A stretch of 57,524 nt of DNA from an uncultured Clostridia bacterium (GTDB taxonomy: Bacteria > Bacillota > Clostridia > Oscillospirales > Acutalibacteraceae): contig CANQVS010000013.1 in the NCBI GenBank assembly GCA_947627345.1, forward strand, positions 1 through 57,524, read 5' to 3'. This document shows, piece after piece, positions 1 to 7,785 of this stretch. Positions within the stretch are counted from its first letter, which is position 1; each line of letters starts with the position of its first letter. Position numbers and translations under genes: made by a program. The notes beneath the pieces are model-generated. The model was not told the origin of the DNA. It searched no databases and saw nothing but the letters and a program-made list of their open reading frames with translations.

Positions 1-187
1 TAACGCAAAAGCACTTTTGACAGGCGAGCCTATCAAAAATGCAACCTGCAAGCAGGTTTTGCGCTCTCCGAGGGGCAGGAGCGGCTTTTTGAAAAAAGCC
101 ACCTGCACCCTGCAAAAACTTTATCCGTGTCGGTCTGTGTCGATGGTGACGATGTTTTCAGTAGCGCCTAAAACACCGACACGACCG
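1..187. other. Non-coding end of element with two hairpins; possible oriT
   Basis: No convincing gene lies here, downstream of the RepA-like gene. The stretch is richer in G and C than the rest of the region. It holds a perfect 7-bp inverted repeat with a 2-nt loop (arms at 43-49 and 52-58, AACCTGC/GCAGGTT) and a perfect 8-bp one (83-90 and 93-100, GGCTTTTT/AAAAAGCC). Hairpins close to a MobC-like gene are what an origin of transfer can look like, but no relaxase is visible and no nic site was recognised. The oriT reading is inference only. Confidence 0.3.
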
Positions 188-1330
188 TCACGCATCGTCA
201 CGCTGTTCCAGTGTAAGACTTACCCTGCGACCATCGTGACAGCGTTTGTTCTGATAACGGATTTCATACTCATTGAACAAACGCCCCGCATTGATATTCA
301 GCTTCATCGTCAAAGCGTTTGCTTTCATATCAACGCCGAGAAAGTCTACAAGTTCTGTCGGAGTGCCTTGCCATTCTGAATTTCCTCTTGTGACTTTATC
401 AGCGATATTTTCAAGCAACGGATCAGGTGGTTGTTTCCACAGCTCTGTTTCTGTTTTCTCAAGCTCCCATACAAGCGTTTCGGGATTGCGATTCAGATAA
501 ATCTTTTGGTCGGGCTGGTCTCTGCCTGATACTTCAAGCGTGGCGGCATTGCTTGTACGCTTTTCTTTCCGAAGAATAAAACCTCCGTCAGCGGCGCCGA
601 GCAATCCGTTAGTTCCTGAAATCATATCAAATTTATCATCGGCATTTTGCTTGCGTGTATGATGAACAAGCAACAGACATATTCCGCAGCTGTCTGCAAA
701 CTTTTTAAGCCTTGTGATAATCTCATAATCGTTTGCATAGCTGTAATTATCTCCGCCGACCTCACGCACCTTTTGAAGCGTGTCTATGATAATCAGTTTT
801 GTATCGGGGTGTTCCGCCATAAACCTTGTAAGCTGTTCATCAAGACCGTTTCCAAGCTGGCCTGCTGAAACAGAAAAGTTCAAATTGTCTGTACTTTCCG
901 TTCCAAACATTCGGTACAGCCTTTCCTGTAATCTGTGATAATCATCTTCAAGAGCAAGGTACAGCACGGTTCCTTTTCGGACGGTATAATTCCAAAGCGG
1001 CGTACCCGTGCTGATATGATAAGCAAGCTGAGCCATAAGGAAACTCTTGCCCAGCTTCGGAGCTCCTGCAAAAATATATGTGCCAGGGTAGAGTAAGCCG
1101 TCAATCAGCGGCGGTTTGCTTTGGTACACGGTGTCGTATAGCTCGCTCATTGAAATTGTTTTGAGATATGACGGGTCTAAGCTTAACATCAAGTCTCTTT
1201 GCATTTTCTCAAAACACTTGATATTTTCATCGTTATCGTTTATACTAATGTCAGTACATTTTTGGATTGACTGCTCCGTATCTGTGCCAACAGATACATT
1301 CGGAGCGGTCACTTCTTTTTTATCTATCAT
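188..1330 (-). CDS. RepA-like AAA ATPase of an integrative element
   Basis: A 380-residue RecA-fold ATPase of the RepA/KaiC-like helicase group. A Walker A motif GAPKLGKS lies near residue 90 and a Walker B-like strand LIIIDTLQKV near 180. The segment LLLVHHTRK resembles the sensor region of RepA hexameric helicases. Such proteins sit beside integrases in Firmicutes integrative or mobilizable elements, where they probably help replication or processing of the excised circle. The start codon overlaps the stop of the upstream MobC-like gene (ATGA) and follows a good SD (GGAGG), so the two are translationally coupled. Family assignment is firm; the exact role (helicase or loader) is inference. 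Confidence 0.8.
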   Translation of the reverse strand: MIDKKEVTAPNVSVGTDTEQSIQKCTDISINDNDENIKCFEKMQRDLMLSLDPSYLKTISMSELYDTVYQSKPPLIDGLLYPGTYIFAGAPKLGKSFLMAQLAYHISTGTPLWNYTVRKGTVLYLALEDDYHRLQERLYRMFGTESTDNLNFSVSAGQLGNGLDEQLTRFMAEHPDTKLIIIDTLQKVREVGGDNYSYANDYEIITRLKKFADSCGICLLLVHHTRKQNADDKFDMISGTNGLLGAADGGFILRKEKRTSNAATLEVSGRDQPDQKIYLNRNPETLVWELEKTETELWKQPPDPLLENIADKVTRGNSEWQGTPTELVDFLGVDMKANALTMKLNINAGRLFNEYEIRYQNKRCHDGRRVSLTLEQRDDA

Positions 1331-1653
1331 TCTGATTCCTCCTTTAACCCGCCGAGAATATCGGCTATCAGTTCAATAGTATTAAGTAATTCATCATTCA
1401 CACCACCGCCGGCTTCAATTCTCTGTAATTCCTGAAGCACAGCGGCAAGTTCATTTTTGAGTGCTTTATACACTCTCGGATTACCTTGAACAATGACATC
1501 TCTGTTCATACACTTTCGGTAGCAGTATTCTTGTTTCGGTAAACCTGATAAGGCTACAGCCCTGTTCAGTAGTTCGTTTTCTTCGGGCGATACTCGAAAT
1601 CCTACGGTTATATTTCTCCAGCGGTTATGTTCGTCTCTGTTTTTTGCTAGCAT
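1327..1653 (-). CDS. MobC-like plasmid mobilization accessory protein
   Basis: A 108-residue protein. The N-terminal stretch TVGFRVSPEENELLNRAVAL is a ribbon-helix-helix type DNA-binding segment, as in MobC/relaxosome proteins and small element regulators, and an acidic helical C-terminus follows. MobC proteins help a relaxase open DNA at oriT. The chosen ATG follows AGGAG by about eight bases and avoids overlap with the integrase stop; a longer frame starting upstream would overlap the integrase. The gene lies between integrase and RepA-like ATPase in one minus-strand operon. No relaxase lies in the window, so if the element is mobilizable the relaxase lies further left. An alternative is a simple RHH transcription factor. 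Confidence 0.6.
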   Translation of the reverse strand: MLAKNRDEHNRWRNITVGFRVSPEENELLNRAVALSGLPKQEYCYRKCMNRDVIVQGNPRVYKALKNELAAVLQELQRIEAGGGVNDELLNTIELIADILGGLKEESE

Positions 1654-1654
1654 T

Positions 1655-2734
1655 TTAAAAATCTCCTTTTCCCAAATCATCTAATTTATTTGCCATTTCG
1701 GTTTGCTTTGACGGGAACAGGTGCGCATATCGGTAAGTAACTTCAATGCTTTCGTGTCCGAGCCTGTCCGCAATGGCTAAGGCTGTAAATCCCATTTCAA
1801 TTAAAAGCGAGACGTGTGAATGTCTTAAATCGTGTATTCTTATGCGCTTCACGCCCGCTTGCTTTGCGCCTCTGTCCATTTCGTGGTGCATATAGCTTTT
1901 TGAAACAGGAAAAATTCGGTCATTTTCTCCTGCACCGTAAAACATACCAAGATATTCCTGCATTTCTTCACAAAGAAATTTCGGCATTTTAATCGTGCGG
2001 TTGCTTTTCTTTGTCTTAGGCGTAGTGATAACATCTCTGCCTTTTAAACGCTGATAGGATTTGTTAATCGTGACCGTTTCTGCTTTGAAATCAAAATCTT
2101 TAGGCGTTAAGGCAAGCATTTCGCCCTCACGGATACCGCACCAATAAAGTATTTCAAAAGCGTAAAACGAAATGGTTTTGTCCATCATCGCTTCGGAAAA
2201 TTTCTTATATTCCTCCAAAGTCCAGAATTGCATTTCTTTTCGTTCCTCCGTTCCCATATTCCCGGCGATTGCGGCAGGATTGGACTTCAAACCGTAATAG
2301 CGTACTGCATGATTAAACAGGGCGCTTAACTGATTATGAACAGTTTTCAGATAGGTTTGCGAATATTTCCTGCCGCTTTTATCGGTAAGTTTTCTGATTT
2401 CATTCTGCCATTCGATGATATCCTTTGCGGTAATATCACACAGTCTGCGCTTTGCAAAATACGGCAGGATTTTCTTTTGGATAATGCTTTCCTTTGTGAG
2501 CCATGTGTTTTCTTTAAGCCTTGGCTTTATGTCCTTCTCATAAACTTCTGCAAAGCTTTCAAAGCTCATTGTTACATCAGCCTGCTTTTGCATCAGAAAC
2601 TCTCGTTCCCATTCCTGCGCTTCTCGCTTGGTTGCAAACCCTCGCTTAAATTTCTGCTGTCGTTCGCCTTTCCAGTCTGTATAACGGAACTGCACATACC
2701 ACGTTCCGTTCTTTTCATTTTTAAATGCCGCCAT
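1655..2734 (-). CDS. int: Tyrosine recombinase (phage-type integrase)
   Basis: A 359-residue site-specific integrase that would insert and excise the element. The N-terminus (FKNEKNGTWYVQFRY) is an AP2-like arm-type DNA-binding domain, followed by a SAM-like core-binding domain (about 60-160) and the catalytic domain. Catalytic residues are visible: Arg in CGIREGEML, HxxR in HDLRHSHVS, then His in LGHES and the Tyr nucleophile in TYRYAHLF. Length is normal for the Tn916/phage family. It follows the excisionase gene by 2 nt and shares its promoter. It reads away from guaA, the presumed target site. Confidence 0.95.
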   Translation of the reverse strand: MAAFKNEKNGTWYVQFRYTDWKGERQQKFKRGFATKREAQEWEREFLMQKQADVTMSFESFAEVYEKDIKPRLKENTWLTKESIIQKKILPYFAKRRLCDITAKDIIEWQNEIRKLTDKSGRKYSQTYLKTVHNQLSALFNHAVRYYGLKSNPAAIAGNMGTEERKEMQFWTLEEYKKFSEAMMDKTISFYAFEILYWCGIREGEMLALTPKDFDFKAETVTINKSYQRLKGRDVITTPKTKKSNRTIKMPKFLCEEMQEYLGMFYGAGENDRIFPVSKSYMHHEMDRGAKQAGVKRIRIHDLRHSHVSLLIEMGFTALAIADRLGHESIEVTYRYAHLFPSKQTEMANKLDDLGKGDF

Positions 2735-2736
2735 TT

Positions 2737-2934
2737 TTAATCGCTCCTTTCGGTTGTTTTAGTTGAATAGAATTTTTCATGAAAGAATTTTCGGTCAATC
2801 CTGCCGGGTATTGTTATACATCCGGTTGCCTTTAATTCTTTATTTAATTTGCGTATGAGCTTGTAGGCATATGAAACGGAAACTCCCATTTCTTCCGCAA
2901 CATCTTTAACACGCAAAAACATTTTGTCAGCCAT
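2737..2934 (-). CDS. Excisionase-like small helix-turn-helix protein
   Basis: A 65-residue protein with a MerR/Xis-type winged helix at its N-terminus (LRVKDVAEEMGVSVSYAYK) and a basic C-terminus. Xis proteins bend att DNA and steer the adjacent integrase toward excision. The chosen ATG (MADKM) is preceded by AGGATG at a suitable distance, better than the upstream ATG seven codons earlier. It is the first gene of the xis-int-mobC-repA transcript, which starts from a near-consensus promoter at 3085-3113. Confidence 0.8.
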   Translation of the reverse strand: MADKMFLRVKDVAEEMGVSVSYAYKLIRKLNKELKATGCITIPGRIDRKFFHEKFYSTKTTERSD

Positions 2935-3084
2935 GTTTATCATCCTTTCTTTCATTTTTTACTTTTATTTAGTGTCGGAGAACTTTCTGACCGCATTCCG
3001 ATTTGCCCGAGCGGATATGCCATTACCGTGACATAGGACGGTTATTCAGTTGTTACAAATAACCTTAACGCTATTTGCTTAATT

Positions 3085-3113
3085 ATTATACTAAACAAAT
3101 TCCGTAAAGTCAA
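3085..3113 (-). promoter_or_regulatory. Promoter of the xis-int operon
   Basis: Minus-strand sigma-70 type promoter: -35 TTGACT at 3108-3113, 17-bp spacer, -10 TATAAT at 3085-3090. Transcription would start near 3078. The octamer ACCTTAAC at 3062-3069 lies just downstream of this start and recurs inside the divergent promoter, so both may be bound by the same repressor. Confidence 0.8.
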
Positions 3114-3155
3114 GTGGTTTTCGAGAAAATATTTACTTTTTTTGCTTTGGTTATC

Positions 3156-3185
3156 TTGACATACCTTAACTTGTTATGTTATACT
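3156..3185 (+). promoter_or_regulatory. Promoter of the XRE regulator gene
   Basis: Plus-strand promoter: -35 TTGACA at 3156-3161, 18-bp spacer, -10 TATACT at 3180-3185. The spacer contains ACCTTAAC (3163-3170) and the inverted repeat TAAC-TT-GTTA (3167-3176), a plausible operator for autoregulation by the gene it drives. Confidence 0.75.
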
Positions 3186-3215
3186 ACATTTTAGAAATAT
3201 GAGAGGAGCATTTTT

Positions 3216-3668
3216 ATGGCTATCGGTGAAAGAATAAGATTCTTTAGGAATTTAAGAGGAATGACTCAAAAATATCTCGGTATGCAAGTCGGTTTTCCTG
3301 AAAAGACAGCGGATATTCGTATGGCGCAATATGAATCAGGCTCAAGAACGCCTAAAGCAGATCTTACTAACAACCTTGCTGAAGTATTCGGTATATCCGC
3401 AAGCGCTTTAACCGTACCTGACATTGACAGCTATGACGGCTTAATGCACACTTTATTTACTCTTGAAGATTTATACGGACTTAAAATCACCGAGTTTGAC
3501 GGAGAAGTGTGTCTGCATTTGGACAAGGGTATGGGTACAAATTACATAACGATGTTTGAGATGTTCTCTGCGTGGAAAGAGCAAGCTGAAAAATACAAAA
3601 ACGGTGAGATTACAAAAGAGGAATACGACCATTGGCGTTATAACTATCCGAAAAATATTAATGAGTGA
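3216..3668 (+). CDS. XRE-family regulator, probable element repressor
   Basis: A 150-residue protein with an N-terminal Cro/CI-type helix-turn-helix (residues about 4-65; GERIRFFRNLRGMTQKYLG, then AQYESGSRTPK) and a C-terminal part of unknown fold. It diverges from xis-int, the classic layout of a repressor that holds an integrative element silent. SD AGAGGAG precedes the ATG. Its stop overlaps a possible GTG start of the following nuclease gene, so the two are probably one transcript. No metallopeptidase partner (ImmA type) or RecA-cleavage motif is seen, so how repression would be lifted is unknown. Confidence 0.85.
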   Translation: MAIGERIRFFRNLRGMTQKYLGMQVGFPEKTADIRMAQYESGSRTPKADLTNNLAEVFGISASALTVPDIDSYDGLMHTLFTLEDLYGLKITEFDGEVCLHLDKGMGTNYITMFEMFSAWKEQAEKYKNGEITKEEYDHWRYNYPKNINE

Positions 3669-3679
3669 GGCATATAACT

Positions 3680-4693
3680 ATGTTATATAAATTAAATAAA
3701 AATACAAACCGTAATAATTACTCAAAGGTTAAAAGAGTCACACTATCAGATATTGGTTGGAAAGAAAAAGATCTTGAAAAACTTATTTCTAATAATATTC
3801 AAGATTTCATTTCTTCAAATGACCTTATGGCTATTTTTACTGAAAGAGCTCGACAAGAAGAGCCCGATATACTTGCCATTGATAAGGAAGGCGATTTATA
3901 CATATTTGAACTCAAGCGTTGGTCAGGAAAACAAGAGAATTTATTACAAGTACTCCGATATGGGCAACTGTTCGGAAAAAGTACTTACGATGAATTGAAT
4001 TGTTTATATCAAAAATATCAGCATAACGAAAAAGTAAACCTTGCACTTGATCATTCTGCCTATTTTCACGGAGACACTTCTAAAATTCTGCCTGACGATA
4101 ACTTTAACAAGAAGCAACATTTTCTTATTGTTACGAATGGAGTGGATCAAGATACAATAGAATCAATCATCTATTGGAAAAATAATGGACTGAATATAGA
4201 TGCTATTGTATATTGGGTATTTGAGATTTCAGGTGAATACTACATTGAATTTAATATGTATTCTCAAGCAGAAGACTTTTTGGAATATGAAAACAATTGT
4301 TACGTACTCAACACAAATAAACAAAGCAACCCACATTACACAAAAGAAATGATTGACGAACATAAAGCAGCAGCTTACTATCCCGGATGGAGAGAGAAAA
4401 TTAAAAAATTCCAAAAAGGAGATATCGTATTTTTATATGAAAGCGGTGTTGGTATAAGAGCGTATGGGTATGCAAATGGAATACTAAACAAAAAATCATG
4501 CGATGGATACGACGATTACGAATACAATATGAATTTAGAAAATTTTGTTGAGTTGTCTAAACCTATTTCTGCTTCACAAATGAAAGATATTACCGACAGT
4601 GGTTTTAATTTTAGGCAAACTATGTTTTCTATTCCTGAAGAAGCCGCAAAAAAGATAGTAAACTATGCGAAAAACAACAATTTGATTTTATAA
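3680..4693 (+). CDS. PD-(D/E)xK nuclease (NucS/DUF91-like) with EVE/PUA-like C-terminus
   Basis: A 337-residue protein. The N-terminal half has a PD-(D/E)xK nuclease core: Asp63 in EEPDILAID, then Glu77 and Lys79 in YIFELKRW, the arrangement of the EndoMS/NucS (DUF91) family. The C-terminal part (about 225-337), with FQKGDIVFLYESGVGIRAYG, resembles EVE/PUA-like domains that bind modified bases. The combination suggests a modification-dependent restriction nuclease, carried as defence cargo; the domain call is by eye and the function is inference. The ATG follows TGAGG by 9 nt; a GTG at 3665 overlapping the repressor stop is the alternative. It is the last gene before a terminator and the guaA junction. 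Confidence 0.65.
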   Translation: MLYKLNKNTNRNNYSKVKRVTLSDIGWKEKDLEKLISNNIQDFISSNDLMAIFTERARQEEPDILAIDKEGDLYIFELKRWSGKQENLLQVLRYGQLFGKSTYDELNCLYQKYQHNEKVNLALDHSAYFHGDTSKILPDDNFNKKQHFLIVTNGVDQDTIESIIYWKNNGLNIDAIVYWVFEISGEYYIEFNMYSQAEDFLEYENNCYVLNTNKQSNPHYTKEMIDEHKAAAYYPGWREKIKKFQKGDIVFLYESGVGIRAYGYANGILNKKSCDGYDDYEYNMNLENFVELSKPISASQMKDITDSGFNFRQTMFSIPEEAAKKIVNYAKNNNLIL

Positions 4694-4697
4694 AGCG

Positions 4698-4738
4698 AAA
4701 AAGGCATTACCGACTGCAAAAGTCAGTAATGCCTTTTT
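4698..4738 (+). terminator. Intrinsic terminator after the nuclease gene
   Basis: Long stem with arms GGCATTAC-GACT and AGTC-GTAATGCC, flanked by A and T tracts (AAAAAGG...CCTTTTT). It ends the repressor-nuclease transcript and could also work on the opposite strand. Confidence 0.9.
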
Positions 4739-4803
4739 AGAATTTATTAAGATAATTATACCCGCAAACCGCAGGGAATACACAATAAATGCGTTTTGCA
4801 GTC

Positions 4804-4822
4804 TGCTATCATTTTGCTATCA
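4804..4822. repeat. Paired TGCTATCA repeats, possible integrase arm sites
   Basis: The octamer TGCTATCA occurs at 4804-4811 and again at 4815-4822, a period of 11 bp or about one helical turn. It lies some 60-80 bp inside the presumed att junction at the guaA end. Short direct repeats at such a position are typical arm-type sites for integrases with an AP2-like N-terminal domain. The role is inference. Confidence 0.4.
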
Positions 4823-4875
4823 AATTGGAAGTTTAGCGCTCATAAACCCAGTATTTATGCGGGTTTTTGCCGTTT

Positions 4876-4897
4876 TGGACACTATTCCCACTCAATT
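4876..4897. other. Presumed attachment site at the 3' end of guaA
   Basis: The element meets guaA exactly at its last codons and stop. Many Firmicutes islands and ICEs integrate at the conserved guaA 3' end, regenerating the C-terminal codons. The second copy expected at the far end of the element is not within positions 1-4800, so the other boundary is outside the window and the core cannot be delimited. Confidence 0.45.
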
Positions 4898-6423
4898 GTT
4901 CCGGGGGGTTTACTTGTAATGTCGTAAACTACTCTGTTTACATTGGGACATTCGTTTATTATACGGCCGGCCACTCTGGAGAGAACGTCATAGGGGATTT
5001 TTGCAAAATCAGCTGTCATAAAATCATCGGTAGTTACTGCGCGGATTGCAATGAGATGGTCGTAGGTTCTATGGTCGCCCATAACGCCTACGGTTTTCAC
5101 ATCGGGCAGAACAGCAAAAAACTGACTTAAATCCTTTTCTAAACCGCTCTTCTTTATTTCGTCACGGAATACTGCGTCCGCATCCTGAAGAATTTTTATT
5201 TTTTCCTGCGTTATTTCACCGATTATACGCACACCAAGTCCCGGTCCGGGGAAAGGCTGACGCCACACAAGTTCCCTCGGTATTCCGAGGAGCTCTCCCA
5301 CCTTGCGGACTTCGTCTTTAAACAGGTCGCAAAGCGGTTCAATTATATCGTTAAATTTTATATCATCGGGCATTTCTACCTTGTTATGGTGGGTTTTTAT
5401 TTTATCCGCGTCTCCCTTACCGCTTTCGATGCAGTCGGGATAAATTGTACCTTGGGCAAAAAATCCTCCGTCAGCTTCTTCCCTGATTTTATTCCAAAAT
5501 ACATTGTAAAATTCCGTTCCTATTATTTTACGTTTTTTTTCGGGATCCGTAACACCTTTAAGCTTTGATACAAACTCTTCTCCGCAATTTACGCGCACGA
5601 ATTTCATATCAAAAAGCTTTGTAAACGTATTCTCGACGAAGTCGCCCTCGTCCTTTCTCATAAGCCCTTGGTCGACAAAAACACAAGTCAGCTGATTGCC
5701 GACCGCTTTACTTAAAAGCGCCGCAGCAACGGAGGAGTCAACTCCTCCCGAAAGTCCTAAAACAACTTTTTTATCTCCGATTTTTTCTTGAAGCGACTTT
5801 ACAGTATTTTCAATAAAGCCCTCCATTCTCCAGTCGCCTGAGCATTTACAAACTTTAAATATAAAATTATACAAAAGCTTATTTCCAAATTCAGTGTGTG
5901 TAACCTCGGGGTGGAACTGAACGGCATAAATATTTTCATTAACATTTTCCATTGCCGCTACGGGACAATTGTCGCTGTGAGCGGTAATTTCAAAATTCGC
6001 GGGTACCTCTATAATTTTATCCGTGTGGCTCATCCAAACGACACTGTCCGGAATGTCGCTGAACAAAATGCTGTTCTTATTATCAACAGTCATTTCGATT
6101 TTTCCGTACTCTCGGGTATCGGAGGTTTCAACCTTACCGCCTCGCATCCAGCAGATAAGCTGACATCCGTAACAAATGCCGAGTACGGGAATACCGAGAT
6201 TTAAAATTTCTTTATCATAATGAGGCGAACTCATATCAAAAACAGAATTCGGACCGCCCGTAAAAATTATACCCTTATAATTTTCTGATTTAATTTCATC
6301 AATGCTTGTTGTATAAGGCTTTATTTCAGCGTAAACATTGTGGTCGCGGACGCGTCTGGCAATTAGCTGATTATACTGACCGCCAAAATCCAGAACGAGG
6401 ATTTTCTCTTTAACTTTGCTCAT
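4882..6423 (-). CDS. guaA: GMP synthase (glutamine-hydrolysing)
   Basis: 513 residues, full length. It converts XMP to GMP with ATP and glutamine, the last step of the guanine branch. The N-terminal class I amidotransferase (1-195) has the nucleophile elbow GICYGCQLI and HPEV with its His and Glu. The ATP-PPase domain starts at LGLSGGVDSSV (P-loop), and the dimerisation domain ends in the canonical GTIEWE. SD GGAAGG precedes the ATG. It is the last gene of the pur operon, 68 bp after purA, with a hairpin in the gap. Its 3' end is the presumed integration target of the element to the left. Confidence 0.98.
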   Translation of the reverse strand: MSKVKEKILVLDFGGQYNQLIARRVRDHNVYAEIKPYTTSIDEIKSENYKGIIFTGGPNSVFDMSSPHYDKEILNLGIPVLGICYGCQLICWMRGGKVETSDTREYGKIEMTVDNKNSILFSDIPDSVVWMSHTDKIIEVPANFEITAHSDNCPVAAMENVNENIYAVQFHPEVTHTEFGNKLLYNFIFKVCKCSGDWRMEGFIENTVKSLQEKIGDKKVVLGLSGGVDSSVAAALLSKAVGNQLTCVFVDQGLMRKDEGDFVENTFTKLFDMKFVRVNCGEEFVSKLKGVTDPEKKRKIIGTEFYNVFWNKIREEADGGFFAQGTIYPDCIESGKGDADKIKTHHNKVEMPDDIKFNDIIEPLCDLFKDEVRKVGELLGIPRELVWRQPFPGPGLGVRIIGEITQEKIKILQDADAVFRDEIKKSGLEKDLSQFFAVLPDVKTVGVMGDHRTYDHLIAIRAVTTDDFMTADFAKIPYDVLSRVAGRIINECPNVNRVVYDITSKPPGTIEWE

Positions 6424-6457
6424 AACATTCCTTCCTTTCCATTTTTAATAAAACACA

Positions 6458-6479
6458 GCCTTATCGTATCTGATAAGGC
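6458..6479 (-). terminator. Hairpin between purA and guaA, possible attenuator
   Basis: Perfect 8-bp stem GCCTTATC/GATAAGGC with a 6-nt loop, followed on the minus strand by TGTGTTTTATT. The U tract is weak, so partial termination or mRNA processing that lowers guaA relative to purA is more likely than full termination. Confidence 0.5.
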
Positions 6480-6491
6480 GTGTATGTAAAA

Positions 6492-7769
6492 TTATCTGTA
6501 GATTATATCATCTCTTGACGGGCCGTTTGAAACAATCCCGATATGTACTCCAATTTCTTTTTCTGCGAACTCAATATATTCACGACATTCCTTGGGTAAA
6601 TCCTCATATTTTTTTATTCCCGTAACATCGCATTTCCAGCCTTTAAGCTTTTTAAGTACCGGCTTACATCTTTTTAGCTTTGTAGTACTCGGGAAATAAT
6701 CAATGATTTCACCGTCAAGCTCATATCCAACACACACGGGAATTTCATCAAGATAGCCGAGAGCGTCAATAACCGTAAACGCAACTGTTGTAGCGCCCTG
6801 AACCTGACATCCGTAACGGCTTGCAACGAGGTCGAGCCACCCCATTCTTCTCGGGCGTCCCGTTGTCGCTCCAAACTCTCCGCCGTCACCGCCGAAATTT
6901 CTGAGCTTATCAGCCTCCTCGCCGAAAATTTCAGAAACAAACTCACCTGCGCCGACCGCGCTCGAATATGCTTTTACAACCGTTACAACCTCTTTTATTT
7001 CATACGGCGGAATACCTGCGCCGACCGCGCCGTAACCGGCAATGGTATTTGACGATGTTACCATAGGATAGATGCCGAAATCGGTATCCTTAAGAGAGCC
7101 GAGCTGACCTTCGAGAAGAATATTTTTTCCGTTCGCAATAGCCTCTCTGACAAAACTAAACGAATCGCCTACATACGGAGCAAGTATTTCCTTATACTCC
7201 ATAAGCTTTGCAAACACATCGTCAACTGAAATTTCTTCTTTATTATATAGATTTTTTAATGTAGCATTTTTAATTTCAACAGCATGAGCGATTTTCTCTT
7301 TAAGGCTGTCTACATCATCGTAAAGCTCGTTAATCTGAAATCCGATTTTGCTGTATTTATCTGAATAAAACGGAGCTATACCGCTTTTGGTAGAGCCGAA
7401 GGAATTTTTTCCGAGCCTTTCTTCCTCATAGCAGTCAAACGCTACATGATACGGCATTACAATCTGCGCCCTGTCGGAAATAAGGACTTTTGGCGCGGGA
7501 ACTCCGCGCTGTTCAAGCTCTTTCATTTCCCTAACAAAATTCTCAACACTGAAAGCTACGCCGTTGCCAATTATATTAGTAATATTCTGATGAAACACCC
7601 CTGACGGAAGCTGATGAAGCGCAAATTTTCCGTAATTATTAATGATGGTATGACCTGCGTTCGCGCCTCCCTGAAAACGGATTACAACATCGCTGTCATT
7701 GGCAAGAACATCGGTAATTTTACCCTTGCCTTCATCGCCCCAGTTGGCGCCTACTATAGCTTTAACCAT
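6492..7769 (-). CDS. purA: Adenylosuccinate synthetase
   Basis: 425 residues, normal length. It joins IMP and aspartate using GTP, committing IMP to AMP. The N-terminal GANWGDEGKGK is the family's GTP-binding P-loop; FQGGANAGHT and the segment GRPRRMGWLD later on are further family signatures. A good SD (AGGAG) precedes the ATG. It follows purB by 16 nt in the purine operon, so the two enzymes of AMP formation are adjacent. Confidence 0.98.
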   Translation of the reverse strand: MVKAIVGANWGDEGKGKITDVLANDSDVVIRFQGGANAGHTIINNYGKFALHQLPSGVFHQNITNIIGNGVAFSVENFVREMKELEQRGVPAPKVLISDRAQIVMPYHVAFDCYEEERLGKNSFGSTKSGIAPFYSDKYSKIGFQINELYDDVDSLKEKIAHAVEIKNATLKNLYNKEEISVDDVFAKLMEYKEILAPYVGDSFSFVREAIANGKNILLEGQLGSLKDTDFGIYPMVTSSNTIAGYGAVGAGIPPYEIKEVVTVVKAYSSAVGAGEFVSEIFGEEADKLRNFGGDGGEFGATTGRPRRMGWLDLVASRYGCQVQGATTVAFTVIDALGYLDEIPVCVGYELDGEIIDYFPSTTKLKRCKPVLKKLKGWKCDVTGIKKYEDLPKECREYIEFAEKEIGVHIGIVSNGPSRDDIIYR

Positions 7770-7785
7770 AATTTTTCTCCTTAGC

